Shown: in pieces, positions 55,163 to 64,000 of the stretch
Layout: every line of letters begins with the position of its first letter
Numbering within the stretch: the stretch's first letter is position 1
Assembly: GCF_028583425.1 (NCBI RefSeq)
Contig: NC_072801.1
Coordinates: 9,692,001-9,756,000, forward strand
Source of the DNA: Eublepharis macularius
Taxonomy: Eukaryota > Chordata > Lepidosauria > Squamata > Eublepharidae
DNA: 64,000 nucleotides
Direction of reading: 5' to 3'
Position numbers and translations under genes: made by a program
The notes under the pieces: generated by a model
What the model saw: the letters and a program-made list of their open reading frames with translations, nothing else
Told to the model about the DNA's origin: nothing
The model's database searches: none

Positions 55163-55592
55163 TTAGTGTGGGAATTTAGCAAGTGTTTTCATTTCAGTCA
55201 TGAAAGAGTTAAACTGTTTGTGTTACCTACTTAATTAGTAAACTTACTTTGAGTGTAACCCTTAGAGCTTCGAATAAGATTCCTGCCCTAGAAAGGGGAG
55301 TTGCTAAGCATAATGAAGTAGGATTAGGATTTCCAATTGGGCAGTTTGTTTATTGGGGGCAATTAATTGATGCTCTGGACTGAAGTTTTATTGCTCTTTG
55401 TTCACTTTGCCTTCTAGTCTTCTCTATGTTAGTTTTCTAGCAAGATGTAGTCAGCTTAGCAATTATTTTCTCCAAATAAAACCCTATTTTTATCCTTTAG
55501 TAAAGTAATTTTACAGAGCTACGCTGGAGTGTGTGTGAGTCTATTCTCATTACTTCCAATGCGCAATCTTTGCACAAACTCTGCTACATTTT
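55163..55592 (+). mobile_element. LTR-like repeat (solo LTR), fossil, copy 1
   Basis: The unit of about 430 bp begins TGTGGGAATTTAGCAAGTG, ends near CTCTGCTACA and contains an AATAAA. It recurs at about 58871-59925. The TG…CA ends, length and internal poly(A) signal suggest a solo LTR of a retrovirus-like element. No internal genes lie beside it. It is old and family not identified. Confidence 0.55.
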
Positions 55593-56012
55593 TCTACAAT
55601 TAGTGAAGCACCTCTTTGAGATCATCTCCCTACCTTACAGCCCTCCTATCTGTTTAAAAAGCCGTTTTGAATAATTCCGTTTTGCATCATTTGCAGAAGC
55701 CCAGGAGAGGGGGGGTGCTGTCCGGAGTTCCTCAGGCTGGCCGTTTCATAGGACAGGGGCCACCACAGAAGATGCTCGTGTACAGGCAGCTGTTGGTTTC
55801 ACCCATGTGCAGGGTGGCACCTGCAGGAGACCCTGATCAGATGAGCGAAGCTGCTGTGGAGGAACTACAGTGTATACGATGCATTATCTGTTTGCTATGT
55901 GTATTATCCTGCTTTCACGGCATCGTTTTCTACTTAAGTAATATAATTTTCTGTATTAACATATCCCATGCAAGCAAAGTGGTGCTCAAAATTTGACAGC
56001 AAATACATACTT

Positions 56013-56230
56013 TAAGCAACAGGTAGCCTCTTTCCTGAATCCAGCTTGAACATTTGGCATTTCTTGTTTCATATATGGTAAATATATGGAACAAGAAATG
56101 CCCGATGTTCAAGTTGGATTCAGGAAAGAGGCACTAGAGATCACATTGCAAATTTATGATGCCTAATGGAACATACCAGGGAATTTCAGAAGAAAAGAGA
56201 TAATATGCATCCTTGCCTGACACCTTTACC
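56013..56230 (+). mobile_element. RTE/BovB LINE fragment with an inverted partial duplicate
   Basis: On the + strand 56100-56225 reads PDVQVGFRKE…ALEITLQIYDA…WNIPGNFRRK, which parallels the BovB RT block around QAGFRKGRGTRDHIANLRW (recalled). About 50 bp of the same sequence occurs inverted at 56018-56073, giving a hairpin around TATATGGTAAATATATGG. Confidence 0.65.
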
Positions 56231-56426
56231 AACTGGAAACCATTCTGTTTCCCCATATTCACAAAAGATCACCCCCTCCTCAAATTACTTTTCCTTCCAA
56301 TACCAGCCTTATGTTTAAATATAAGGTTTTGTTTGAGGGGACTGCATGTGGGGAGACTCCCTACCAGAAGCAAAATGGGTTTTTCCGAAATGTATCATTG
56401 CATCTTTTTGGGAGGGGGGGGGGGCT

Positions 56427-56640
56427 GACCTGGATAGCCCAGATGAGCCTGATCTCGTCAGATCTCAGAAGCTAAGCAGGGTCAGCCTTGGTTAGTAATT
56501 GGATGGGAGACCCCCAACAAAGACCAAGGTTCCAGAGGCAGGCAATGGCAAACCACCTCTGTGAGTCTCTTCCCATGAAAACCCTCCTGGGGTCGCCATA
56601 AGTCAGCTATGACTTGAGGGCACTCTCTACCACCACCACC
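56427..56640 (+). mobile_element. 5S-rRNA-derived SINE, near complete
   Basis: The 5' half reads CCTGGATAGCCCAGATGAGCCTGATCTCG-like, then AGAAGCTAAGCAGGGTCAGC and TTAGTAATTGGATGGGAGACC. This is the 5S rRNA gene region with its internal promoter boxes. The 3' half has GGCAATGGCAAACCACCTCTG and CGCCATAAGTCAGCTATGACTTG, and ends in (CCA)n. This is a SINE3-type element. It is not a 5S gene. Confidence 0.88.
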
Positions 56641-57299
56641 TTCTGGGGTACCCTCCTTGGCTCACTCAATCCCCAGAGCCCGACTTCTGGACTTCACACT
56701 GCTTGGGAAAGGGAGGATTGGTATTTTTGTGATTTCCTTTGTCTCCCCCTCCTATTATTTTTGGTTGCTACTTTAATAACCCCTCTTCACTCCACACCCT
56801 GTGGCTGAACTGGCTTGCACATACCATTAAGCAAAGATTATACTTCTGGCAGCCTCTCACACAAAGCTAATTCTTCTTGCTAATTCTTGCTCATTCTTCT
56901 GGCTAATTCAAAGGGGGGAGGGAGAGGGTAGAATGTCTCCAAGTCTCCCCACTTACAGAAGAGAGGAAGATGCGTTTTTAGGCTGAGGTTGCACCAAGCC
57001 ACGTTGGTCGAATGCAAAATCCCAAACCAAATGCAGTGAAATGTCTTTTATTAAGACATATTCAGATGTTTCAGGCCCTGATCTCAAATTTGCAGAATCT
57101 GAGATGTGACACATTTCTTGTAGAAGAATATTGTAATTCACTAAGTAAATCCCTGGTGACTGCAAACCGTCACTGGGGATCCATTCCATTTCATTTATTT
57201 ATTGCATTTTTAGCTCACTTTTCAGCCAAAATTAGCTTTGAGAAGAGCTCAGAGAATCAACACAAGATACAAATGACATCAACATTCAGTAAAACACTT

Positions 57300-57460
57300 T
57301 GTGAGGAGGACAGTTCTCTTTGTCAGATGCATGGGCATACCTCTGATGAAAAGAGCTGTGGTTCTCGAAATCTTATGCTACAGTAACGTTGGTTAGTCTT
57401 AAAGGTGCTACTGGACTCTCTGCTATTTTTCAACTAACACAGCTAACTCCTCTGAATTTG
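57300..57460 (+). repeat. Penelope-type hammerhead repeat
   Basis: CTGATGA (57343-57349), then AAAGAGCTGTGGTTCTC and GAAA (57367-57370), form a hammerhead-like core with a GAG/CTC stem. They are followed by TTGGTTAGTCTTAAAGGTGC and CTAACACAGCTAACTCCTCTG. Part of a dispersed family in this window. Confidence 0.72.
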
Positions 57461-57516
57461 TGAGGAGGAAAGCTCTTCACTGGAGCTGGATTCAGACACC
57501 ATGGATGTGTACTCAG

Positions 57517-57989
57517 CAGGGCCAGATCTACGGTTGCCAGTGCCCAGAGCAACTGAAGATCAGCCATTTGCGTGCTTGCGCAGTGCGCGTGCACTCCCTG
57601 TGCTGCATGATGATATCACTTCCGTGACATCATCATGCAGGGTGGTGTGTGCCACCCCGCGGCAAGCCAGGTGTCCCAGCACGCCGTAGAGGTAGCAGCA
57701 GCAGCATGAGTGGCTGGGAGCTGCCTGCGCCATTTGCCTGCCCTGCAGGACAGGTGGCAGCCGGCTTGCTGCATGCCCCCTATCCTGCCGGGCAGGCGAA
57801 TGGCGCGGGCGGCCTCCCAGCCACTTGTACTGCGTTTTGCCTGCCCTGCAGGACAGGGGGTGTGCGGCAAGTGTGCCCCCCTGTCCTGCCGCCTGCATGC
57901 TCCCGGGGCTGGCAGCTGCGCCCGGCACCCCCTCTTTGGTGGCGCCAGGGGCAGACTACCCCCCTGCCCCCCCTGTCAATCCAGCCCTG
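57517..57989. mobile_element. GC-rich hAT MITE with perfect 8-bp target duplication
   Basis: The ends CAGGGCCAGATCTA and CAATCCAGCCCTG pair as inverted repeats. GTACTCAG is identical at 57509-57516 and 57990-57997. The interior has repeated GCCTGCCCTGCAGGACAGG blocks. It resembles 48250-48695 in composition and ends. Non-coding. Confidence 0.92.
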
Positions 57990-57999
57990 GTACTCAGTA

Positions 58000-58140
58000 A
58001 AACAAGGTTGCACCTACCTGTAGCTGTTGTTCATCGAGTGTTCTGTGCAGCTCCCCGTGGGAACTGCACATGCACAGGATGGCATGTGCAAGCACAGTTC
58101 CCATGTGGGCCTGCACAGAAGACACGATGAACTTGAAGGT
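58000..58140. repeat. Relative of the 15642-15975 TIR element
   Basis: AAAACAAGGTTGCACCTACC and TGTAGCTGTTGTTCATCGAG match the left end of the 15.6-kb element. The interior GGAACTGCACATGCACAGG and the inverse end near 58120 follow the same plan. Confidence 0.65.
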
Positions 58141-58659
58141 CTAGCCTGCCCCAACAGACAACGTCACCAATGCTGCGTCTCTTTGGCCGAAGATATATGA
58201 TATTCTTCAGGAAGAAAAAAATGCCGTTCCATATACCTTACTGTTGAAAGATTGTGTGTCTTTTTGCCAAATTAAGTTGTTTCTTTGAGAAAGGAAATAG
58301 GACACTTTATAATAGTCTCATCTTTCGTTTTTATTGCCAAGTGATGATGAGGTGATATTTCTCCCCTGCTGCTTCTCTGCAAAACTCTTCTTGCTGATGG
58401 ACCTCAGAGGGATAGAGCTGAGCTCTGCTTTTACTCCCGAAGCTGGGCTTGATTGAAAGGGCGGCCAGGAAGATTGATGGGTGGCTGCAAAGGTGAACCA
58501 TTCGGAGCGATTGTTCAGTAGGCAGATAGCTGAATAGATTAATGGTGTGATGTGATTTAGCTGTCATAAGGCTAAGCTGGTATGAAAGGGTGCAGAGAGA
58601 TGACTTGGCAATCTGGTAATTTTAGCCCAGATTCAGATGCAAAGCTGGTTCACAGAGCA

Positions 58660-58850
58660 TGATCTTGATACGGCAAGCTGTCTGCGAAGATCCAGGTTCA
58701 GATCCCCATCTTGTATGAAGCTTATTGGCTGACCTTGGGACAATGACTCTCCACCTGATCTATCCCACAGGATCATTGGGAAGATGAAATGGAGCGAGAA
58801 GAGCTGTGTACACTCTCCTGTGTTCTCTGGAGGAATTTTTTAAAAGACTT
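58660..58850 (+). mobile_element. tRNA-derived SINE, diverged
   Basis: B-box-like GGTTCAGATCCCCAT, then TTGGCTGACCTTGGGACAATG and ATCTATCCCACAGGATCATTG. It is the same general family as 44240-44410. Confidence 0.65.
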
Positions 58851-59060
58851 GTGAAGAAATTTCAGGGCTTTGTGCTGGGATTTTAGCAAGTGGTCTATGC
58901 TCAGTCATGAAAGCGTTAATTGTTATTGTGTTACTTATTTAGTGAGCTGGTTTGCATAGGACCACTTAGCTGTTAAGTTTCCAGCCATAGAAAGGGGAGT
59001 CTTTATGCTTAATGAAGAAGATTTGGGATTCCTTATTGGGCAACCGGTTTATTGGTGGTC

Positions 59061-59470
59061 ATTTCGTAGAAAAAGAGCTGGAGGAACTCATTAGCATAGC
59101 TCATTAGCATATGTCACGCCTCTTGCCATCACTGGAAGTGTGTCATTAGTATAACTGATTTGCATATGCCACACCCCCTGACATCACCTATTTTGGCTGT
59201 TTTGGACCCAATCCTGGCCATTCAGGGCTGAAATTGGGCCCAAAATGGCAAAAAGGGGCTGAAAATGGCTGAAAAGGGGCACAAAATGATTAGGATCAGG
59301 CCGCTGCTGAATGGAAGAGTGATCCACCACCGGTCAGAGGCCCGACCCAGGCCATTTCGGTCCCAATCCAGGCTGAAATGGGCCCAAAATGGCCGAGAGT
59401 CAGGCGGGTGGGGCCACCTGACATGTGACCTCTTTGGGGAACTGCTGGGACTGCGTTCCTGTGCATTCCC
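59061..59470. mobile_element. MITE related to the 12554-12776 hAT family
   Basis: AAAAAGAGCTGGAGGAACTC and TTAGCATAGCTCATTAGCAT open it. The phrase GAACTGCTGGGACTGCGTTCCTG closes it, as in other members of this family. The interior repeats GGCCCAAAATGGC and GGGGCTGAAAATGG. Boundaries are approximate. Confidence 0.55.
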
Positions 59471-59522
59471 CCTCGAAATGAGCCCTGTATAAGGTTTCAT
59501 TGCTCTTTGTTTAGCCAGTCTT

Positions 59523-59728
59523 AGGGCCAAGCTACAAATGATGAATAACACTTGAACAGCAAGTGAACAGACTCACATGTACTCCTCCCTGTTCACTTGT
59601 GCTCCACTTGCACTCCACTCGATCACTACATGGAGCGCAAGTGGAGCGCAAGTGAACAGGGAGGAATACATGTGAGTCTGTTCACTTGCTGTTCAAGTGT
59701 CATTTGTCACTTGTAGCTTGGCCCTTAG
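59523..59728. mobile_element. Palindromic MITE (PIF/Harbinger-like), copy 1
   Basis: Near-perfect inverted arms start GGGCCAAGCTACAA and end CTTGTAGCTTGGCCC. TTA flanks both sides, as expected for a Harbinger 3-bp TWA duplication. The arms share CACTTGAACAGCAAGTGAAC and GTTCACTTG/CAAGTGAAC motifs. It is inserted in an LTR-like fossil. Confidence 0.8.
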
Positions 59729-60089
59729 TCTCAGTCAGTCACACAGTCCGTTTATGGTTCACCGTCAAGATGTAGCCAGCTAGTTAGCTATTCTTTATTT
59801 TCTTGCCAATGTAACCTTTTACCCTGATATGTAGTAAAGTATTTTTCTGCAGCTAAACATGGGAGCCTGTTCTCATTATGTTCTAATGCACAACACTCTA
59901 CTCTACTGATCCAAATCTTACACTTTGGCCCCCTCCTGAGGGTCTCTAGGGCCAGCGGGATTCCAAAGTCAATGGGCCAGATTATTTTCTGTGTGGTTAG
60001 TTGAGACCTTTGGCTGTTGGTTCTGCTCCTACGTCCATTCTTATATTTTTCCCCTCCCCTTCCTCCCAGAGGTTCACACATGGCTCACC

Positions 60090-60220
60090 CCTCCCTATAT
60101 TATCTTCATAGCAAGCCTGTGAAGTAGGCCAGGCAGAGAGAAAAGCTACCAGCCCAAGATCACCCAGGGAGTTTCATGGTCAACTGGAGTTTTGAACCCA
60201 GCTCTCTCTTAACAAGAGTG
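60090..60220 (-). mobile_element. tRNA-derived SINE, diverged
   Basis: AAGATCACCCAGGGAGTTTC, GGAGTTTTGAACCCAGCTCTC (inverse B-box-like) and AACAAGAGTGCGACATACTC. Reverse orientation. Confidence 0.55.
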
Positions 60221-60224
60221 CGAC

Positions 60225-62625
60225 ATACTCCGTGCGGATGAAGGCTGGGAGCTGCTTTAAGGACTTGGCATACCTGTGATGTTGTGACTGGTTTACCTTT
60301 TCCTTGCTGATGTTTGGAGTTCAATCACTCTCTTCATCTACTGTTGCCTTTCTGTCCTAACTGCCACTGAAGGGCGTTAGGGTGTTTTCTCCTCTTAGTG
60401 GTGCACTCTTTAATGAGCGGTTACTGACTTTGGCCTGAGCAGGCGACCCAGGAGCAGTTGCTAGGAACTTGGAGAACAGCGTTGCCAACAGGCCTCAGGA
60501 CAGGAAGCCTGGAGAGCGAAGGGCAGCCGCTTAGAGGAAGGTTGTGAGGAACTGCAGGTGGGAGGGAAGATGTCCAGCTGAGCTTTTTGCCAAGTGTAGC
60601 AAAAAGCAAACTTCTGGAGAGAAAAGCTAACAAATCACTTGTTGCCAGAAAACCTTGGCAAAAGATCCTGGCTAAACAGGCTAAAGTCAAGCAAGAGGCA
60701 GAGGTGGCCAGCTGGCAGCCTGCAGGCTGGGCTGTCAAGCAATAATTGGACTTCTGGCAGCCCTGCCCAAGTTTTAATCAATGCACAGTGAACGGTTTGC
60801 AAACGGCTTCACTGGCAAGGAAGAAAAACATGTTTTCAGAAAAGGGTCCAGTGTAGTCTCGTGGCTCTACTTTAGATCAGGTTCCAATTGGGAACAAAGG
60901 AATTTCAAAGAGAAATTGCTACATCAGAATTTACCCATTGGTTTGACAGCGTTAGCTGGAGCCCCAGGAGGGCTAACAGTTTTCCTCATTCTCTAAATCA
61001 CTTCACAGAATGATGAAGTCAGTGGTTAACTTTTATGAACTTGAGAGTCCAGTGTGTCAGATTCTCAGACAGCAAGGTTTTCATGCCTAGAGAGGAAAGA
61101 ACACGCCAATGCAAAAAAAATCCTGAAACTCTGGCCAAGAAGTTGGTTGACATCTCTGTATTCAAAACATTCTAAAGTTTTGCCTTCTTTGGAATCCACA
61201 AATATCCTCCCCTCCCCCTCTAAGGCACTCTGGATGCCCTACATTGGCCCTTCTTGCCTCCGTTTTACTGTCTCAAAAATTGTGTGAGGCAGATTAGGCC
61301 AGGATATCCGGTTATTCGCTAAGCTTCCTGATCAAGTTGTGATTTGAACCCAAGTCTTTCCAGTCCCAGTCTGAAATGCGAACCAGCGGGGCCTCCTCTG
61401 GAGAAGCGGCCTTGCAGTGTTCTCCCCCTGTCCTGGCTCAGCACAAAGGCAAAGCCGGGAGGGGCTCATTAGTGCCAGTAGGATGGCCCTGTTCATAGAG
61501 GACTGATCAGCAGGACCTGCTCTTTGAAGCAAAATCAACCCTAATGAGCTGGAGGCTGGCCCTGCACCGCTGGCCTTCCACCTAATTGCAGGCGTCAAAA
61601 ACGGGCTGCCGTGAACAAACCGGTTGCCATAGTGCCCCGGTGTGCATGACAGGAGGTGAAGCAAGAGCCAGCCTGGGTGCATGAACTGTGAAATGGATTG
61701 TCGAGTTCAGGTCTCTGCTTTCTTACAGATTGAGTTGTCATAACCAAAGGGGATGGGTGGCATCTGCTGGAACAAATGTTTCCTTGTTTCTCAGCATGGA
61801 GTGGCACATTCTGTGTTTAAAAAAAAAACTCTGAATGCAGTGTGTGTGTGTGTGGGGGGGGGTTAAGAGAGAGTGACGAGAGGAGGAGGGGGGCAACTGA
61901 ACCCTTCCCCCACCTCTTTTTCCTCTGGCAGACTGAAAAGCACTCTTAAGTGCCAAGTGTGAATCCACCCTTTAAAAGTGGCTCCTAATTCCTGGGCAAA
62001 AAGCTGCGTCTTCCTTTGTTTGTGATTTCATATTTCCAGCTGGACCTGCCAAGGTTCTCTGTGGTTTTTCTAGGTCAGGAGAAGGGGTTGCAAGGGACAC
62101 GGGAGTCCACAGCGTTAGCGTTTGCTTCGAGATCAAAAAGTCCTGCGGGACTGGAGCTGCAGTGAGGAAGGGGAGCAAGCGAGGGAGTCCCTCTTGCCTC
62201 TTGTACTGGCAGAACAGCTGGGCGGGGGGGGGGGGGGGCTGACCCCAAATGAAGTGGCTGTTTTCAGAAAGGAGCGTTAACACACCTTTCTGTTTCAGGT
62301 CTTAATTTCTCAGAAAGGCAAGGAACCGTCTTTCCTGACCGCCACCTCCATGGCCTTGGTTAGACAAATCAGGCCTCAGTTGTTGCTGAGCTTACATTGT
62401 CCAGGCTGTGTATACAAGCTATATTCTTTCACACAACAGCAAGAGGAAAGAAATTAAGAGCTATTGTTGGATGCAGGGAGTTAAATGACTGAAAGCTTCA
62501 GACTCCTGGCAAAAAATACTTCAGCAGTACAGTTTCAAGACACAACAGAAATTACGGTATGCTGGGTGCCAAGAGTGCCTTTGGGAGCATTAAGAGTTCA
62601 GAGTCCTCCCCAAGTCAGTATCTCT
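60225..62625. other. Mostly unique stretch without a recognised gene
   Basis: There is no convincing exon, TIR or SINE box over about 2.4 kb, apart from a possible SINE remnant near 61270-61390 (GTGATTTGAACCCAAGTC), a (TG)n/(G)n run at about 61840-61862 and a G-run at about 62222-62239. Unusually repeat-poor for this window. Confidence 0.4.
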
Positions 62626-62631
62626 TATAGG

Positions 62632-62870
62632 GCCAAGCGACAAGTGACAAGTGACAACTTGAACGGCAAGTGAACAGACTCACGTCGTGTATTCCTCCCT
62701 GTTCACTTGCGCTCCACTTGATCACTATGTGATGGATACGTTATGGATGCCGTCACTTTGTGATCAAGTGGAGTGCAAGTGGAGCGCAAGTGAACAGGGA
62801 GGAATGCACGTGAGTCTGTTCATTTGCCGTTCAAGTGTCATTCGTCACTTGTTGCTTGGCCCTTAGTCTC
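62632..62870. mobile_element. Palindromic MITE (PIF/Harbinger-like), copy 2
   Basis: Same family as 59523-59728. It begins GGGCCAAGCGACAAGTGAC, ends GTCACTTGTTGCTTGGCCC, and contains AGTGAACAGGGAGGAAT and its inverse. The loop near 62725-62755 is slightly longer than in copy 1. Confidence 0.82.
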
Positions 62871-62919
62871 TTCCCTGATGCAATTTGATGAGGGTGACAA
62901 GAATCTGAAACTGTCTGTG

Positions 62920-63085
62920 AAATTATTTATTTATTTATTTATTTAATCGCATTTCTAGACCGCCCTCCCCGTCAGACGGGCTCAGGGTGGTTTAACAACA
63001 GCTTAAAACAATAAAAACATTATAAAAACATTAAAACATAATATCAAACAATTAAAATTGGCAAGTATAAAATATTAAAATACAG
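62920..63085 (-). repeat. L2-like LINE 3' end with (ATTT)n tail
   Basis: (ATTT)n leads into CTAGACCGCCCTCCCCGTC and CTCAGGGTGGTTTAACAACA, the inverse of the usual L2 3' end (compare 40237-40290). An A-rich segment with repeated AAAACATT follows. Confidence 0.75.
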
Positions 63086-63089
63086 CATT

Positions 63090-64000
63090 GTCCTGCATGG
63101 GTGGTGGAAGGTCTTCAGTGGTATGGCCGGCGAGAGGACAGCCTAGCCCCCACTCTCTTTTTATCACCACAAGATAAGTGGTTATATGGGAATAGCTAAT
63201 TTCTGTCTGAGAAATGCTTCCATGTAACCCTTGTAACACATAGTGCAAGTGATCTCTGAAAGTGTATGCCATGGTAAATTTGGTAGGTCTTACAGCGCAA
63301 CAAGACACTTCTGTTTACTGAAGTAGGGCACAGTTTGCTGAAAAAGGCATGCTGGTGGTGAAATTAGTGTGAACAGGGCAGTCCATTCAAATTTCTGCTC
63401 TGCCATGGATTCGGAGGATGATACTGGTTAGATAACATGGGGCAAGAAGAAACAGTCCTGGTTCACTGAGATGTCTGCAGACCGAAGTGGGTGCTAGATT
63501 TTGGGCTGCAGGGGGAGTTCTGCTTCTCCTTGGTATGGATCTGCCAAGAACATACTTGCCGCCTCCAAATGGACTGTTCATTCCTCTGCCCCTGCTCAGG
63601 GCAGAAAGTTTGCTCTCTTTGTGTGTTTTCCTCCCAGTGCCACCATCCTTGTGTGCATCTGTTCAAATGTTTGTTCTGGGCTTTTATTAACTTTTTTTTT
63701 AATTTAAAAAACAAAAACAGAGGTGCTCTAAGAAGAGGAGGAGGGATGGTTGCATAGTTGACACAAAGTCTATCCAGTTGTGTTGTGTATAATTTCTTTG
63801 ATTGCAAAAAAAAGGAAGAAGCTTGCTCACGGAAGGGGGGGATTGCATATGTGCCCATCATGTGGTGATTACATTCCCCCAGAGGGCTGTGTCAGGCTAT
63901 GGATGACAGGATATGGTAGACAAATCTCTGCACCATTGCAACAAGAAGTCCAAGCTCTTGGTTAAATGGTTTTATTCAGAAATCCAATCTTTTCCATATA
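63090..64000. other. No gene recognised
   Basis: Short overlapping open frames only. No splice-bounded exon or known repeat stood out in the last 0.9 kb. Confidence 0.35.

Larger units (their letters stand above)
58871..59925 (+). mobile_element. LTR-like repeat (solo LTR), fossil, copy 2, with two MITE insertions
   Basis: It shares ordered blocks with copy 1: TTTTAGCAAGTG, TCAGTCATGAAAG, AGAAAGGGGAGT, GGTTTATTGG, TTGCTCTTTG, AAGATGTAGCCAGC, GTAAAGTA. It is interrupted by the 59061-59470 and 59523-59728 insertions. It is old and has no internal genes. Confidence 0.55.

Noticed and set aside
56427-56640. A functional 5S rRNA gene
   Set aside because: The 5S part is truncated and diverged and is fused to a SINE body with a (CCA)n end.
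59523-59728. A microRNA gene
   Set aside because: The long hairpin is explained by the inverted arms of a MITE that recurs at 62632-62870.
47400-64000. SEPTIN12 or another next neighbour expected from mammalian synteny
   Set aside because: I searched both strands by eye for septin P-loop motifs and other exons and saw none. Either it is absent or it lies beyond the window.
1-64000. CRISPR arrays, operons or bacterial insertion sequences
   Set aside because: No evenly spaced short repeats with unique spacers. All genes are intron-split vertebrate genes.

Overview
This is a vertebrate nuclear window, almost certainly from a squamate reptile (probably a lizard; I cannot name the species). Three intron-containing, single-copy vertebrate genes can be reconstructed. 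The repeats include CR1 and L2 LINEs, a BovB/RTE scrap, Penelope-like elements, a DIRS-type retroelement, a 5S-rRNA-derived SINE, several tRNA-derived SINEs and many hAT-type MITEs. That mix is typical of squamates. No prokaryotic gene, CRISPR array or operon is present.

Layout. (1) 1-25.0 kb: the 3' part of GLYR1 (+ strand), with four coding exons at 1199-1361, 2188-2367, 16847-16971 and 21888-21962 and a ~3 kb 3' UTR. The 14.5-kb intron between the 2nd and 3rd exons is swollen by nested insertions: a DIRS fossil (~6.2-15.1 kb) carrying a hAT transposon (11756-14752), which itself carries a 223-bp MITE. The last intron holds a LINE split by two Penelope-like insertions, each with a 14-bp target duplication. 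(2) 25.0-27.3 kb: intergenic, with LINE and SINE scraps. (3) 27.4-44.1 kb: the complete ROGDI gene (+). It has a CpG-rich promoter with three perfect TGACGTCA sites and 11 coding exons giving 287 residues, the length of human ROGDI. (4) 44.5-47.4 kb: SMIM22 on the - strand, convergent with ROGDI, with three coding exons giving an 89-residue single-pass membrane microprotein. The order and relative strands GLYR1-ROGDI-SMIM22 match human 16p13.3. (5) 47.4-64 kb: no host gene recognised. This part holds hAT and Harbinger-like MITEs, a CR1 LINE with a long open RT, long palindromes, two LTR-like fossils, a BovB scrap and SINEs.

The three genes do not form one pathway. GLYR1 acts on nucleosomes, ROGDI in the RAVE/V-ATPase assembly system, and SMIM22 in epithelial membranes. 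Their linkage is conserved synteny. I found no clearly new biological system. The observations most worth checking are hammerhead-ribozyme-like cores in the two Penelope-type repeat families, a 7SL-RNA-like scrap inside the DIRS element, the clustered CREs at ROGDI, and a hAT transposase of an unusual family.
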